Positions 22,553 through 37,300 of a stretch of DNA of 64,000 bases are shown here, piece after piece. The position numbers were made by a program, and so were the translations under genes. The notes beneath the pieces are model-generated. The model was not told the DNA's origin. It ran no database searches and saw only the letters and a list, made by a program, of their open reading frames with translations. This DNA comes from Bicyclus anynana. Lineage: Eukaryota > Arthropoda > Insecta > Lepidoptera > Nymphalidae. Within the stretch, counting starts at the first letter, position 1, and every line of letters starts with the position of its first letter. The stretch spans positions 4,216,001-4,280,000 of the forward strand of contig NC_069095.1 of assembly GCF_947172395.1 (NCBI RefSeq), written 5' to 3'.

Positions 22553-24086
22553 CTGAAATAAAAAAAAAATCCTTAAGTAACATATTAGTAATATTAGGTG
22601 ATAATGCTAAATTAACCGCAATTAACCGCCACTTATTGTTAACGACCCATATTTTGCTCACTGTTGAGCACAAGTCTCCTCTCAGGATCATAGGGGTTAG
22701 GCCTCATTCCGCTGGTCCAATGTGGATTGACAGAATTTACACACATAGAGAATTTAGAAAATTCTCAGGTATGCAGGTTTCCTCACGATGTTTTTCCTTC
22801 ACTGTTTAAGACACGTGATATTTAATTTCTTAAAATGCACACAACTGAAAAGTTGGGAGATGCATGCCCTGGAGTATGACCTCTGACTACAAACTGAAGG
22901 CAGAGGTCTTACTGAGTATGAAACGTGCATTACTTGGCATTAAAAAACTTGTCTCTTTTATAAAACAAACGAAGTGTATATATGTCCATTTCTTTGGCAC
23001 ACCCTACAGCCCAAACAGCTGGACGATTTTTGACAAATGAGGTGTCATTGAGTTCATCTGAACTGCGGTAGATAGTGACATAGGCTATAATAGATATATC
23101 GGCGGTGCCTTCTAGATTTGTCTCTTTTAGGGCAGCCTCAATTTTTGTAACCAATGACATAGAACTACCTATTTAAATATAAAAAAAAACATTGTAGCAT
23201 ATTTACCCATTACCAAACGTCCTGTAGGAATTAATAGCTTTGTTTTATGGTTTGAGGTTTAGATTACGAAATGGCAGTAGAAAAATGAAATTGTCTTACA
23301 TGACTGCAAATAGAAGAACGGCGTCCTTGAATTTCTTACGGCTACCCTCTCGGGCCCTACAAATATGTAATCTTCGTTGTCGTAGCCTCGTTGTCCGGCC
23401 CACGTGTATGTTATGTTACTTTCCACATCCTCTGAAACAGGAAGATTGATTTAGACAGTGGTACTACTTTACTTTGATTATCACCATTTTTTTTTATCCA
23501 ATCCAATCCAATGAATTCGCCACGAGCCTCCGATGGTATAGTGATGCGGATTTAGACCTTGTTTAGACAGACGAATTCGGAAATAATGAGCAGGAGTCAG
23601 GACGACCGACATGAAATACGGCAGAAAGAGTTGTGGCCCCAATGTTTTGCGTCCAGTAATTCGCTGAAAGAATTCGCACCTCAATTAGTCTGGACAAGGT
23701 CTATAATCCCTGAAATGAGTGCCAATACACAAACTACAGTGAAACAAAGTCAATATGTTGGCACGATCGGTTTGTTGGTTTGTTGTCAATATAATAAACT
23801 TTCTTTTTATAACAAGGTTAAAGGATTTTATTGCTTAATTAATTTACTTAGGTAATAATATTTATTAGCCTAGGCATTTAATTAATTAGAAGGTAGGTAC
23901 ATAAACTGTAAGGTATCGTAACGTAATAAAAACTCTTTTAAATACAGAGGTTGTTAATTATTTATTTTAGGGTTACTCACGTTCCAAATCCTTGTTCCTA
24001 CGTAAATAAGTTGCTATTTTGTATGTTTATAATAATTCTCGCAGCAGAAGTCTTTAGTTTTAAAGTGGTATCATTATCACCACCAC

Positions 24087-24179
<93 letters not shown>

Positions 24180-27100
24180 TATAATCCAATGGATGTCCAC
24201 TGATGAATATAGGTTTCATGTAATATCACTGATGCATATAGGGGACCTGCAAACATCACAATCTTGAGCCGTCCCGGACTGGATTCGAACCTACGCTCCG
24301 AAATCGAAGGCAGAGGTCATATCCACTGGGCTATCACGTCTCTTGTTGTTAGAATTCTGTGTGTCATCAGGCACGAAATATTAAAATTGACGAAAGTCAG
24401 TCTCAACACTCCGTGTCTCATCGGACAATTATAATGTTTTTTTTTTAAGAATAATTGCCAAATCTTTTTAAATATAACCAATAGGTATTCCCATTTCCCT
24501 CCAATTACTCGGAAAACACTGTGTTAGGAGTGGTCAATAGTACAATAAACATTACTCAACAAAACAACAAAACAATACTCCAGCGGGCGAGGATTGAACC
24601 CACGATCCTGCTAACCCAGCCCTCGTTGAGTTCGGCTCCTTTACCATTGAGCTATTGAGGCTTACCTACTGATAGGTAACTTAAACATGATGAATAAAAA
24701 ATGTAGACTATAATATAGACAACTATCAGATAACATACATTATTAATCGGATATTAGGTATGTTGAAATAGAACTGAATAACTAAATAGCTAATACCCAA
24801 TAACCCTGATGCTATTTTTGGATAGTGTAAGTAATTGTTCCTACTTAGGTACATGGCTATACTATTTGATTTAATTATTGGCTGTAAAAAAATATAAAGT
24901 TTCTAGTAGTCTAAAAAATTACTAATTTTTTTGTAACCTAGTGTGGTGTGCAACAATTTTATTTTTATTTCTGACATTAATATTAAAGATTCTAAATTAT
25001 TATTTTTTAATTCGAAAAAAGAGTCACTACATAGATTTGCAATGATCTAATAACAATAATTATGTTGTGAATGAAATGACTGAGCTCCACTAATTTAAAA
25101 CAGTAGCCTGTAACCTCGCCTAAGTCTCCTCACCTACCTACCTATAGGCTGGTGAGAGGTTTCGTTTCGGACGTGGCTAGTTTCCACCTTAACGGCAAAG
25201 ACGTACCGCCAAGCGATTTAGCTTTCCAGTACGATGTTGAAACCGAAAGCGGTGTGGATTTTCATCCTCCTCCTAACAAGTAAGGCCGCTTCCATCTTAG
25301 ATTGCATCATCACTTACCATCAGGTGAGATTGTAGTCAAGGGCTAACTTGAAAGAATTAAAAAAAAAGTCTCTCAAGATCTCAGTCTCTCCGATAAAATC
25401 TAACGAAACATCTCTAGGTGAGTAGACGTAATGACTATCAAGAGTCAAGACGTCATTCCATATTACGATGCTAAGCCAAAGATTGTGATAAATGTGTCTA
25501 TTTATGTAGTAATAGACGCGCGTAGTTTAAGTAGGTATTGTATGTACCTTATATGACATTCGGTATGGTTTCATTTTCTTTATTACCTGTGTTTAAACTG
25601 GAATAAATTATCTTATAGACAAAGAAAGAAAATAAGACGTAGGTATTGCAAGTAGCGGCATTCTATAAATTATTATTATTAGCAGTGATGCTAAATTAAA
25701 GAGATAAAGAGTAAATATAAAAAGTAACAAAGACCCATAACATCACAAGGAATAAAAGGTACACATATAATTTATCCCCAGTCGATTTTTTTCCAAATCG
25801 CATCAGTAGACGACGCTTTACAGGATAATAATCATCCATATCCTCACTGTCACCATCTTTTATAATCCCGCGAGTCAGGGATGAAAAGTAGTTTGTGTTA
25901 ATACCTACAGGATTTAGTCGCGGCGTGTACCTACCTAAGAGTAATCATCCATACGGCATACCATCATAACAGTTTTTCCCGCGGGAACTATGAATTTTTT
26001 CCCGGAACAAACAGTAGTTGATCCAGGTAACTATCTCAATACCAAGACCATCGCGTCGAGGCATGAAAGAGTAACTAAGATTAGGGGCGTAGCTAGGTAA
26101 CCTTGCCTTGGTGCAAATGAAAACATGGGGCCCCACACTATCTAGACTGGTTTTATCAAGTATAAATATTAAACATATATATACATAAAAATTCTTAGTT
26201 ACTTTATCATCAGCTCTTTTTCGTTTTCGAAATTTTCTAAGTACATTTCGATGGCGATTAACTGGTAAGGATTCGGGGGCCCCCTGAGCTTGAGGCATTG
26301 CAGCCCCTGAGTAGCTACGCTATTGACAAAGATTCATCAATCCATCCATCCATAGTCCGGTAGGATAGTAGGATGATTACAATTCTTTTTGTTTTAGGTC
26401 TATAATTTTGTTTTCTTCTTAGCATACTCGTAAGTAGCGCTTTACTCGTGGGCACAATGATATTTACGCGTCTAGTTTTCGACCTTCCTAGCTGCTATAC
26501 AAAAGTTCACTCCAAAACTGGTTAAGCTCCTACTAACTAGACCTTCTTCGCTTACAAAAAAGTCACAATAGCTCTTAGTTTTTTTACATACTCGCGGTAC
26601 GTAAACTGTGTAGTATGCTTTTTTATTTGTTACCATTTATTCTGAAATGAACTTTCAAAATGAAATTTTTAAAAGCAGTTGGTATTTACGCAGGTGATTA
26701 CCTCCACGGCCTTGCACAGAAACATCCCATAAGGAAATCAGAGTAGGTACAATGACAGGTAAAACCTGTTCAATTGAAGGTGGATTCCTGTTTTTTTAGG
26801 CGCATCGGGTATTTACGAGTAGGTCACACCTAGCCCTAGGTAGTATTTAATATTATTAACTCACTGTAACTGGTTTTAGATACGCTACAGGTTCGAATCA
26901 ATAAATTACTATCTTAACTTATAATTAAAGGCACTTATAACCCATCATAGTGACTTTACGTCTACTTTTTGTCATATAATTTAAATGAGAAATTATCACG
27001 CGATTATTAATGAATCTGCTAGATACAAGTAACAATCCATTTAAAGGAGGAAATGCCCAAGCGAAATACCCAATTATTTTAATGACTTAGTCATCGTTTT

Positions 27101-28314
27101 TATCCAAAATGTTATTTGGTAAGGGTGGCAGGTTTATTTATCATTAGACATTTGGCTAAAACCCGGACAAATCATGATCATCATATCAGCCGATGACCGC
27201 CCACTGCTAGACATAGGCCTTTTGTAAGGACTTCCAAACATCACGAACCTAAACCACCTGCAGGTAGGCAGGCGGGACAACTATAGAATTAATATTTTGT
27301 CCTAATACAATAAAACCATTTTTAAAGAACTAAAACCTGACTGTGTTGTGATGTTGATCATTTCCATCATCATCAGAAGTATTAGATTTTCTCAAAATTG
27401 TATTAAAAACGCTTAGCTTTATCTATATAGGATATATACAGGATTCTGCCAGTTACCGCGGTATCAATGCAATGTATCACGTCATGAATATTTCGAACGC
27501 ATTATTACCGAAAAACAAAAAATGATGTCGTGAGTGTGGTTTGCCGAAACAGCCAAAAACGTGAGGTTGTTGAAAAAAGAGAAAAATTAACAAGAAAGAG
27601 GGTAGATCGGTTCTGCCCCTAACAGCTGCTGTCAACTTCGCATCTCGCAAACTTCAGTCCCGTCGACATTAAAAATCTCATCGTTTTATCGCGGTAGGTA
27701 TGTACCCGTTTAAAAAGCATTCGTAAGAAATCTGATACCAAGATGAAGCCAAGTAGGAGAGTTTGTGCCGGAAAGGAAACCCACCTAGTGGGTCCACGCT
27801 AGGAAAAAGACGTTTGGTTTTTGGTTGCTTGGTAACCTTTTTTAAGTGATTTTAAAGATAATGTGGCGGACAACTATTTAGGAGTAGGTATGTACTAGAC
27901 ACTGTAATTATGTGCGCGCAAGTCTAACATTTTTTTTGAACAAACACGTTCTTTAATTTCCGTAATACTTTGCATTTCATTAACTTTTATTGTAGGTACT
28001 TACCTATAGATATTATTATCTATCTACGTAAATATCAACGAATTTCCTCCAGCTACGGATGCCTAGCTAATTATCCTGAAATGTCAATTGACGTTGTGTA
28101 GGACGACAGGGCGAGAAACTAGGTAAGTACCTACCTACCTACTTACCGTAACCTACTAAAGTACAGAACTACAAAGCATATAGAATTAATAATCTATACT
28201 AATATTATAAAGCTGAAGAGTTTGTTTGATTGAACGCGCTAATCTCAGGAACTACTGGTCCGATTTGAAAAATTCTTTCAGTGTTAGATAGCCCATTTAT
28301 CGAGGAAGGCTATA

Positions 28315-28367
<53 letters not shown>

Positions 28368-31300
28368 CCCCGTATTTCTACGGGAACTGGAACCACGTGG
28401 GTAAAACCGCACGGCGTCAGCTAGTGAAATAATACTTACAGATGGATGTATAGGTAGGTTACTTATGTCATTGTCATACGGACCTCTGATAGTGTCTGCC
28501 CAACATCCTCTGTCTTTTTTACTGTGATCTTTTAAAGTCGATGTTTATATCTATTAAATAATGCAGAAAAAATCGTGGTCCTGGTTTACCAACATTTTAC
28601 TTATTACATTTGACGGTTGACATATTATTCTGTTCATCTATTATCTCATAAGGAACAGGGGAGGTAAAATTATAATATTTGGGCACTAAAAATGGATGGC
28701 TTAGTTTATACGACCTAAAAGTTTAGTGTGCTAGTATACGGCACCTATAAGTTCCGTTTAATAGCCATAGCCATATGCCAATATTCTTGAAAATATTAGT
28801 CTTTGTAGTATGGGTATTAAAAAGAAGTGAATATGAGGAATGTATTTAGTAATTAAATAAAATGATGGATCAAAATGTGATCTCACCTGATGTTAAATGA
28901 CGATTTAGTAAGATGGACTTTTTGAAAGAACTATAAGTTCTATCCCTGTATCTGTTGGTTTCTAAGCGGCATCATACCAAAACGCTAAACTGCCGTAGAA
29001 ACTAGCCAAGGCCTATGCTTACCGCCAGACCAGACCTTGGTCAATTTGAAAATCTTAAATGACCTCGAGCAGGAAATCGAACCCAGGTCCACTCTGTTGG
29101 ATACCACAGCATTCCCAACTTGCGTCACAGAGGTCACATAACTAAAATATATCTAGGGTATTTTTTCAATTGACGAACTTTTACCTAATACTAAAGTACC
29201 TAATTGAGAAACTTATGATTTAGGATAGGATTTTAGGCTTTCCGGACTGTGAGGATCGATTAGATTAATAACTTACGGATATCCATCGTAATTTGAGCGA
29301 AGAAAGGATCAATTCTTGCCGCCGTCATCATTGTAATTTCTCCAGTGACGTGCAAGTTGTTTATGAAGCGGACGCCATTCTTTCCGCCTGGCAAGTTGAA
29401 TCTGGGAAATAGAAAAATCTATAATTAATAATATTTTTAATAAGTACCTTAATTTTGTACGTATGAAAGCCTGATTTTTTGTAACCAATGCCGTGGAACT
29501 ATTTAAAAGTAAAAAAAAAAAAATTGTAGCAAGGTTTCATCAGGAAAAATGATATCAAAAGCATCCTGCTAATCCTACTAATATTATAAACGCGAAAGTT
29601 CGTATGCATGTTTGTTTGTTTTGATGTTTGTTACTCTTTAACGCCGCTACTACTGGAGCGATTTGGCTGAAATTTGGAATGATAATAGATTTTACTCTAA
29701 ATTTACACATAGGCTACTAGGTATATTTCAGCTAGTATATTTATATATTATTATGTTTTGCAACCTGGGACATAATATCCCTTATGCTAATAATTTTACC
29801 GGCAACCATTAATAAGAGACAAAAATGGTTTCTTTAAACAGTAGTGACTAAGTCCACTTTACTTTGAAGTAAATGCTCTTACATTTTTAATCCATGTTTA
29901 TAAATATGGCCGTAAAAGTAAGCTATGTAGGTACATAAAGCAATTTATTTGAAGGTGCAACATATTTTGTCATCTTATCTAAGAGTTAGACACCAGCCTA
30001 GCCACAGAACATAGAACGCTAAAGCTAACGCTTTAGTAATCAGTGAGTAAGAACAATCTTTGGTTATTAAGTGGTTGTGATGTGCGCGTTGATATCTTTT
30101 GCATAGAAATGAATTACGTGCATTGCAATGTATGAACATCAACATCATTTTATCAGTAAAGTCATTTGTCATCCTTCGTAAATGTATGCATATTGCAAAA
30201 CTTTATTACTATTAAAACTAAGGTAGGTACGTCATCTGTAAGTAATTTACACTTGAACTTTAAAGTTGAAATGTTAGAATCTGTGATGAAATTCAAATTA
30301 GTAGTTTAGTAGAGTGTCTTCACATTACAAACCTTACTACCAGTAAAAAGTTAATTGATGCCAACTGTTATACGAAATAACTACCACTCACCTATTTCGT
30401 CCGTATATCGCATCATGCAGATCGCGACCAACACACGGTCAGTTTTATCGGATGTCCTGCCGTTAGCGCTGCAGACACGTGGATTTATTGGAATATGACT
30501 AGCATTACATGTGAAATTAGCTCTGAACTTACTTCCTTTCAGCTAGTCTCGTCCACTTAGCACCGGTGACGTTGATGCGCCTCATTAAAAATGACAGTTG
30601 CTCTTCTGGCAGAGCGACTGTTAGGCTGTTGAGTATCATAGGGTCCACGGACTGCATCCCAAAGTGGGCGGATTCCATGAGGAAGAAGAACGTCCGTAGA
30701 CCCCGTCGAAGACATTCGATATTGTCGGCTTGGCAAGCTGGGAATGGCAAGGGCGGGCTTGTAGCTGGTTGAAAGAAAAATTGTATTTGTTAATGATTAG
30801 TTAAGTATAATTTTTGTACCAAAGTAAATATACCAAACTATATATACCAAACTTAATGAATTGTGGGTATCGTACTTAAGTAGACAGGTATTTTGGATGA
30901 TTGTGACATGTAGAATTGACATAAAACTGTAACACATTTACAATTTATTTCATAGCATGTTTAGGGTTCCGTCTTTCTGTCTGTTAATACCTTACTTCTA
31001 AGCAACGCGTAGAGGTTGAGATTAAAATCTTCATTCATTATAGTTTCCGACCGAAAGTTCATGTCCTAATTAATGCAGAATAATAAGTGAAATGCACCAA
31101 ATTTCAGTATTTTAATTTTATACTTGACCACGTGAGTTTCGGTTTCGGTTTCGACCGCAACTGAAGCCACGGCCGAATATGCGGTTTCGGTTTCGGCCAG
31201 AAGACCAGTTTCGTTGCTATGTCAAGCTCCCTTAGCTCTCCTTAGCTCTTATTGCGACATGCAATAGATGGACGATAAAAATCGAGGTGATGAAAAGTTC

Positions 31301-34300
31301 AACTTTAAAAATCTGATAGCGGTAGATTTGTAGCTATTTACAGGTTATGTTAGTAACTTCAGTAATGTTACATAACTTTCAATTTGTACAGAACCCTCTA
31401 TGCGCGAATCCGTCTCTCACTTTGCCGGTGTTTTTATCTTAGTGTCATCCCAATGATCCTATTTCTCATGACCGTGCCTTCATTTATTTTAATTACAATA
31501 CATCATTGCGTAACGGTATGGGTCAGGTCAATGACTATTGTGCCAGCAATGATGAGAAACATTTAATGATGTTGAGTGAGTAGGTACATGTAGTTATTAA
31601 AAATCCAATGTTAGAATGTAAGAACAAAAAAATCAATCACCTATACAACTACACTACAAGTCATAACGATCTGTCTTCAACAAAAAATTCTAAATTAAAT
31701 ATTTAAAAACTCTCAGTAATCCCATGGTTAAACGACTCAACTCAAATCCTAAAGTTCTAGGGTATGATTTATGATCGTTGGATAACCTTCCAAACATTGG
31801 CGTGCACAAGATTTTTAGTTAGGGTATTCACTATACGTACAAATTGTACAAAATGGAAATCCTCCTCCAATACAGGTTCGTAATGAATTCCATCACCATC
31901 AAGGCCCAAACTCCATGGTAGCCTACTGTACTTTTTGTTTTAGTATTTAGCTATTACCTACCTAGTAGGCAAACTAATAAACTTTCAGCTTTTATAAAAT
32001 GAAGAAGGCTATAACACGCATCGATATACATTATGTATTATGGATTAACTAGCGGACGCCCGCAACTTCGATAGCGTTAAATCTGTTTTTTGACGTGACA
32101 ACGTCTTATAATTCGATGGAGCCGGCTGCACATTCGAAAAAAGATGACGTATTCTTGTCTATTAACTTTATAAAACAGTACTATAGAGAAACGAACACTT
32201 TCTTTTGAAAAATGCAACCATTCCATAAGTATCTTCTTATGATTTTGTCATATTCAACTATTGTCAATAAACCGACTTTACAGACAACCGATTTTTATTA
32301 GTCCATGAATTGTTCCCGGAAAAAAGTAGCCTATTCTGCTCTAAGGTGCACTTTATCTCTATACCAAGTTTCCTTCGAATAGGTTCAGCGGCTTAGCCGT
32401 AAAAAGGTAACAGACAGTCAGACAGACAATCTGCTAACGAACGCCTACGACTGCGATTGTGATTTTAACAAATCCCGCATGTATTTTTCAGGATAAAAAG
32501 TAGCAGTGAAAGTCACATTAAAATTTTCTAGTTTCGGTTCCAGAGATTAGCCTGGATAAACAGAAAGACAGACAAAATTTTTAAAAGCTTGATTATATGT
32601 TAGATATATGTAATTGAAAAGACACAGTTATTTTGAAATTACAGATAGATACTTTATTTTCATTTTTTTTTTCAGCCGATGGACGTCCACTGCTGGACAT
32701 AGACCTCTTGCATGGACCTCCAAGCATAACGATCTCGAGCCGCCAGCATCCAGCGGTTTCCTGCAATCCGCTTGATGTCCTCGGTCCACCTAGTGGGGGG
32801 TCGACCAACACTGCGCTTTCCGGTGCGGGGTCGCCATTCCAACACCTTGGGACCCCAACGTCCATCGACTCTTCGAACTATGTGGCCTGCCCATTGCCAC
32901 TTCAGCTTCGCGACTCGCTGAGCTATGTCGGTGACTTTGGTTCGTCTGCGGATCTCCTCATTTTTGATTCGATCACGCATTATTTTCATTTATATGTATT
33001 GATTGATGTACGCGGAAAAGATTGTCTGAAGTTTGTACGTATTTTATACTTGCACGTGAATTGATAGTTTAAGGTCGTTTATTTTTTATTATCAACAGTA
33101 AAATGACTTTGATTTTTGTCGGTGGCAATTTAATTGTACATTAATATCACGTGCAAGCTATAAGGTATTTTACATTTAAGTGAATTTGCATAATCGTTAA
33201 AATATCTAATTAGTGATAAGTAAATGATCAAATTTATTTCATCTTCCTGTCATTGATGTTTACTTATCCATTGAGTTAAGTGTTATTGAGCTACTCGTTG
33301 GTCTAGAGGTTAGGTTGGCTTAGGCTTATTACGAGGTACTAGGTTCAAGTCCTGAGCTTTTATATTTTGTTAGAATTTTCCGTAAAATTCTTAGCCTGGA
33401 GTTGGAGTTGGTGGTACTTACTAGATACACCTTCATGCCTCGAAGAGCCCACTAAGACGTCGTTTTCGGTCTAATTTCGTTTTGTCCGCGTAAAATTCCG
33501 TTTTTACTAATCCCGTGGGAACTATGGATATTTTCGGGATAAAAATTAGCGTATAGGTATATTATGTTACTTAATAACCCTCTCTACCTTCTAATAAAAG
33601 TCTCAATAAATCTATAATAATTCCACAGAACAGCGAGACACCGTGCAAATCGGCATCCTTTTGTTGTCGATGTCCAGTCGACTCGCACAAAACGTTTCGC
33701 ATCGACGTTTCTAATAAGAACAGCGAAGATGTGGAATGCCCTTCCAGCTTCTGTGTTTCCTAACATTATGATTTGTGCACCTTCAAGACAAGAGTGAATA
33801 GGCATTTTCTAGGCAAGCGCGCTGCAACCTAGACCTCATCATTGCTTTCCACCAGGCATGATTGTAGTCAAGCGCAAGTCTATTATGAATAAAAAAAAAT
33901 TCTATACCAACTGTAAGCACTTTAGAAAATACAGTCATTTTGAAATCACAGAATTTATTTTGTTTGGATTGAAAAATATAAACCGTTAAATTTATTTCAC
34001 GGAATTTTTATTCTGATTTGTATTAGTTGTATGGTCTTATCGTGGTTCGTGAGAACTGGGAGATAAAGACTGTAATTATGATGTTAGAGTAGAAGTACAT
34101 TGCTCAACGATTTTGTAATGTCTAAGCAGTGATACTAGAACAAATTCTATCTTCCAAATTCATTGTTAAAATAGTTTCCATGGCTTCACAGTTAAAGGAC
34201 CTGATTTATGAGGTCTTAGAGGTATAGAGCTAGAGGTCTATGGTCTAATTCCTATGGTAGGTACTTTTTTTTTTTACTTTTTCACTTACACCTAGCAGAG

Positions 34301-37300
34301 GCTTTTCGCTTGTGTTCGGCAGTGAAATGAAAATGTTATTTATACTCGTATTTAAAGATGAAATAATGGCTAATATGAAAAAAACTGTTTTTCTCGCGCA
34401 ATTCTCGCGTGAGCCATGATTTTTTCAGTGATTTGATAGACATTCACTATATTTACTACGGTTGTTATACCCACCAGCTTAGTATAACAATCCATTATGT
34501 GTCATTCTATAGTATTATGGGCTAATTCTTATCTTACATAACCAATAAGCCTCAAAACTTGACATTAATAATTTTGAATTTAGCATTGAACTTATAAAAA
34601 TCCTTCAATAAATTTTACTAATATTGATAATACTCCTAATTTGCAGGCAGATCATGCCATTTTGAAAAATAAATGTGATATTTAATACATAAATGTTGCT
34701 ACAACTGTGCATTTAAAGGCTACAGCAAGGTTTTAGCAATGATGTCATTTTATAAAGTTATTGAGAGCAATACAGTTTTGCAGAGGAATGCACTTCATAG
34801 AAGCAAAAATAAACGGGTACCCCGAGGACTCGTCACGGAGCTGTATTCACTAGTAACCCATTTAGGCTCACTGTTGAGCACGACTCTCCTATCAGAATGA
34901 GAGGGGTTAGGCCACCACGCTGGCCCAATGCGGATTGGCAGACTTCACACACCTAGATAATTACGAAAATTCTCAGGTTTTTTTCACGAGGTTTTCTTTT
35001 TCTTCACCGTTCCAGACACGTGATATTTAATTTCGTAAAATGCAAACAACTGAAAAGTTGGAGGTGCATGCCCCGGACCGGATTCGAACCTACGCGCTCC
35101 GAATAGGACACATATACACTGGGCTATCACGGCTTAGGAGCCTGGAGCTGTATTGTAGAAGGGATTTTCCAGTTGGTACAATTTGTAAGTACGTATAGTG
35201 AAAACTCAGCGGGCGATGGAGCGATCTATGCTTGGAGTTTCTCTGCGTGACTGAATCAGAAATGAGGAGATCCGCAGACGAACCAAAGTCACCGACATAG
35301 CTCAGCGAGTCGCGAAGCTGAAGTGGCAATGGGCAGGCCACATAGTTCGAAGAGCCGATGGACGTTGGGGTCCCAAGGTGTTGGAATGGCGACCCCGCAC
35401 CGGAAAGTGCAGTGTTGGTCGACCCCCCACTAGGTGGACAGAGGACATCAAGCGGATTGCAGGAAACCGCTGGATGCTGGCGGCTTGAGATCGTTATGCT
35501 TGGAGGTCCATGCAAGAGGCCTATGTCCAGCAGTGGACGTCCATCGGCTGAAATGATGATAATGATGATAGTGAAACCTCGCATGGCTGCTGCTTTATTA
35601 TGCTTTTAGGTAACATCTTTTCAGACTTGCTAGTAAATTACCAAAATTATACGCATTAATGCAATGTAAATGCAATTAAAGTGCTCTTTCGTTTTGCAAT
35701 TAGAATGGTTGAAAAAGGTAATGTGTTACTACTGTAACTTTAGCATCTTCATTTTTTTCATTTAATTATTTTTCGTTTTTAGATTAAGATACTCAAATGT
35801 TGGTTTGCTTACCATACGGAGCTTAGACCAAACCACGCTGTTCCAATTCCAATGCTATTGGTGGGGTAAATTATTTTGTAATAAACTATTTTTTTATATT
35901 TATACTAGTAGACGCCGTGCGGTTTCACCCGCGTGGTTTCCGTTCCCGTAGGTATATAGGGATAAAATATAGCATATACCCTTCCTCGATAAATGAGCTA
36001 TCTAACACTGAAATAATTTATCAAATAGACCAGTAGTTCCTGAGATTAGTACGTTCAAGGAAACAAACTCTTCAGCTTTATAATATTGGTATAGATTTAT
36101 ATTTGTAATAAACTAAAAACAATCTCACATTGTCATCATATTATTGATCTGTTAGCTTTTAAGTATTTTTTTAATGTTTTACTAGTGGACGCCCGCGACT
36201 TTGTCCGCGTGGATGAAAAGTAGCCCATTTGTTAATCCCGAGTAAAATCTATTACCATTTCAAATTGCAGCCAAATGGATTCAGTAGCCGCAGCGCCAAG
36301 GAGAAACAAACATACACACTATCGCACATTTCACCTATATAGGTAATAATAGTGCGATGATTAGGTACTTTATTAACCAACTTGCAAAAAGAAGGCCAAA
36401 GAGGAGACCAATCCAGTGTTGTGCTTAAATTAAAGTCTTTTAATTAAAACATCACTGGCTTGGCACCGCCTTCAAACTGATCAGAAGGTAGGTATAGGTA
36501 ACATGTGTACGATGTTATTTTTTGCTTTTTGGTTTAGGTTAGTTCTTGTGTTAAAAGTCGGTTGAACTTTTTGATGTGAAACAACTATAGCCGCACGTAA
36601 AACCGACTTCTGGCATGGCGACGCGTCACCACGCTATAATGATGGTGTATATATATATATATATGTATATATATACAGTCTATATGCAGTAGTGTACAGT
36701 GTTAATCTATAATTTAAAAATCAATCGCAAAATGCGTTGGTAAGCGGTAACTCAACAACGCCTGGATTAATTTGGTCAATTCTTTTTTTTAAATGTTTGT
36801 TGAAGTTCTAGGATGGTTTTTACGGCGAGACAAATTTGAATAATTGCCGGAAAAATCATAAAAATAGTCCTTTTCTTTTTCCCATACAAATGTTTTCTAA
36901 ATAAACCGTAGTCAATTTGAGCTTTATTGTTATTGTATAAAGTTCATATTAATAATAATTAGAAAACGGGGTAGGGGTAGGGTAGTGGTAGGGTAGGGGT
37001 AGGGTAGGGTAGGGGTAGGGTAGTGGTAGGGTAGGGGTAGGGTAGGGTAGGGGTAGGGTAGGGTAGGGGTAGGGTAAGGGTAGTTGAAAGTTTACATCGC
37101 GTTTCACGCGGACGAAGTCGCGGGCATCCGCTAGTGGATTATAATAATGTCGATGTTTCACATCTTCCAGGCGTCCTGTAACGGCTCAAATTTTTTTTAT
37201 TATTAAAATTTTTATTTTTCAATTGATCATGTGTTTAGATGTCATGACTGCGACATAATCACGCCATCTCCTTGTTACAGTATATTCTAATGGGGATTAC

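Larger units (their letters stand above)
23432..29276 (-). other. Takeout-like intron 3 (about 5.8 kb)
   Basis: It holds a TCA microsatellite with an RTE/SINE head (24087-24343), a SINE D (24434-24664), a SINE B (25141-25366), a hAT-like MITE (26082-26325), an RTE end (27177-27270), a Helitron (28193-28424) and a diverged SINE B (28862-29140). No gene is seen. Confidence 0.65.

Noticed and set aside
22930..23160. 76-codon minus-strand open frame between takeout-like exons 4 and 5
   Set aside because: Exons 4 and 5 join in phase without it, it does not resemble takeout proteins, and parts recur near 29488 and 49410, so it is repeat-derived.
23951..24219. Poly-Ser and poly-Asp open frames
   Set aside because: Both are translations of the TCA microsatellite.
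35090..35609. Open frames of 164 and 83 codons on opposite strands
   Set aside because: They are shadow frames of the RTE 3' end and the adjacent SINE; the true RTE frame has two stops.
36966..37083. Interstitial telomere repeat
   Set aside because: Units are GGGTAG/GGGGTAG, not the insect TTAGG, and they sit inside Helitron ends.
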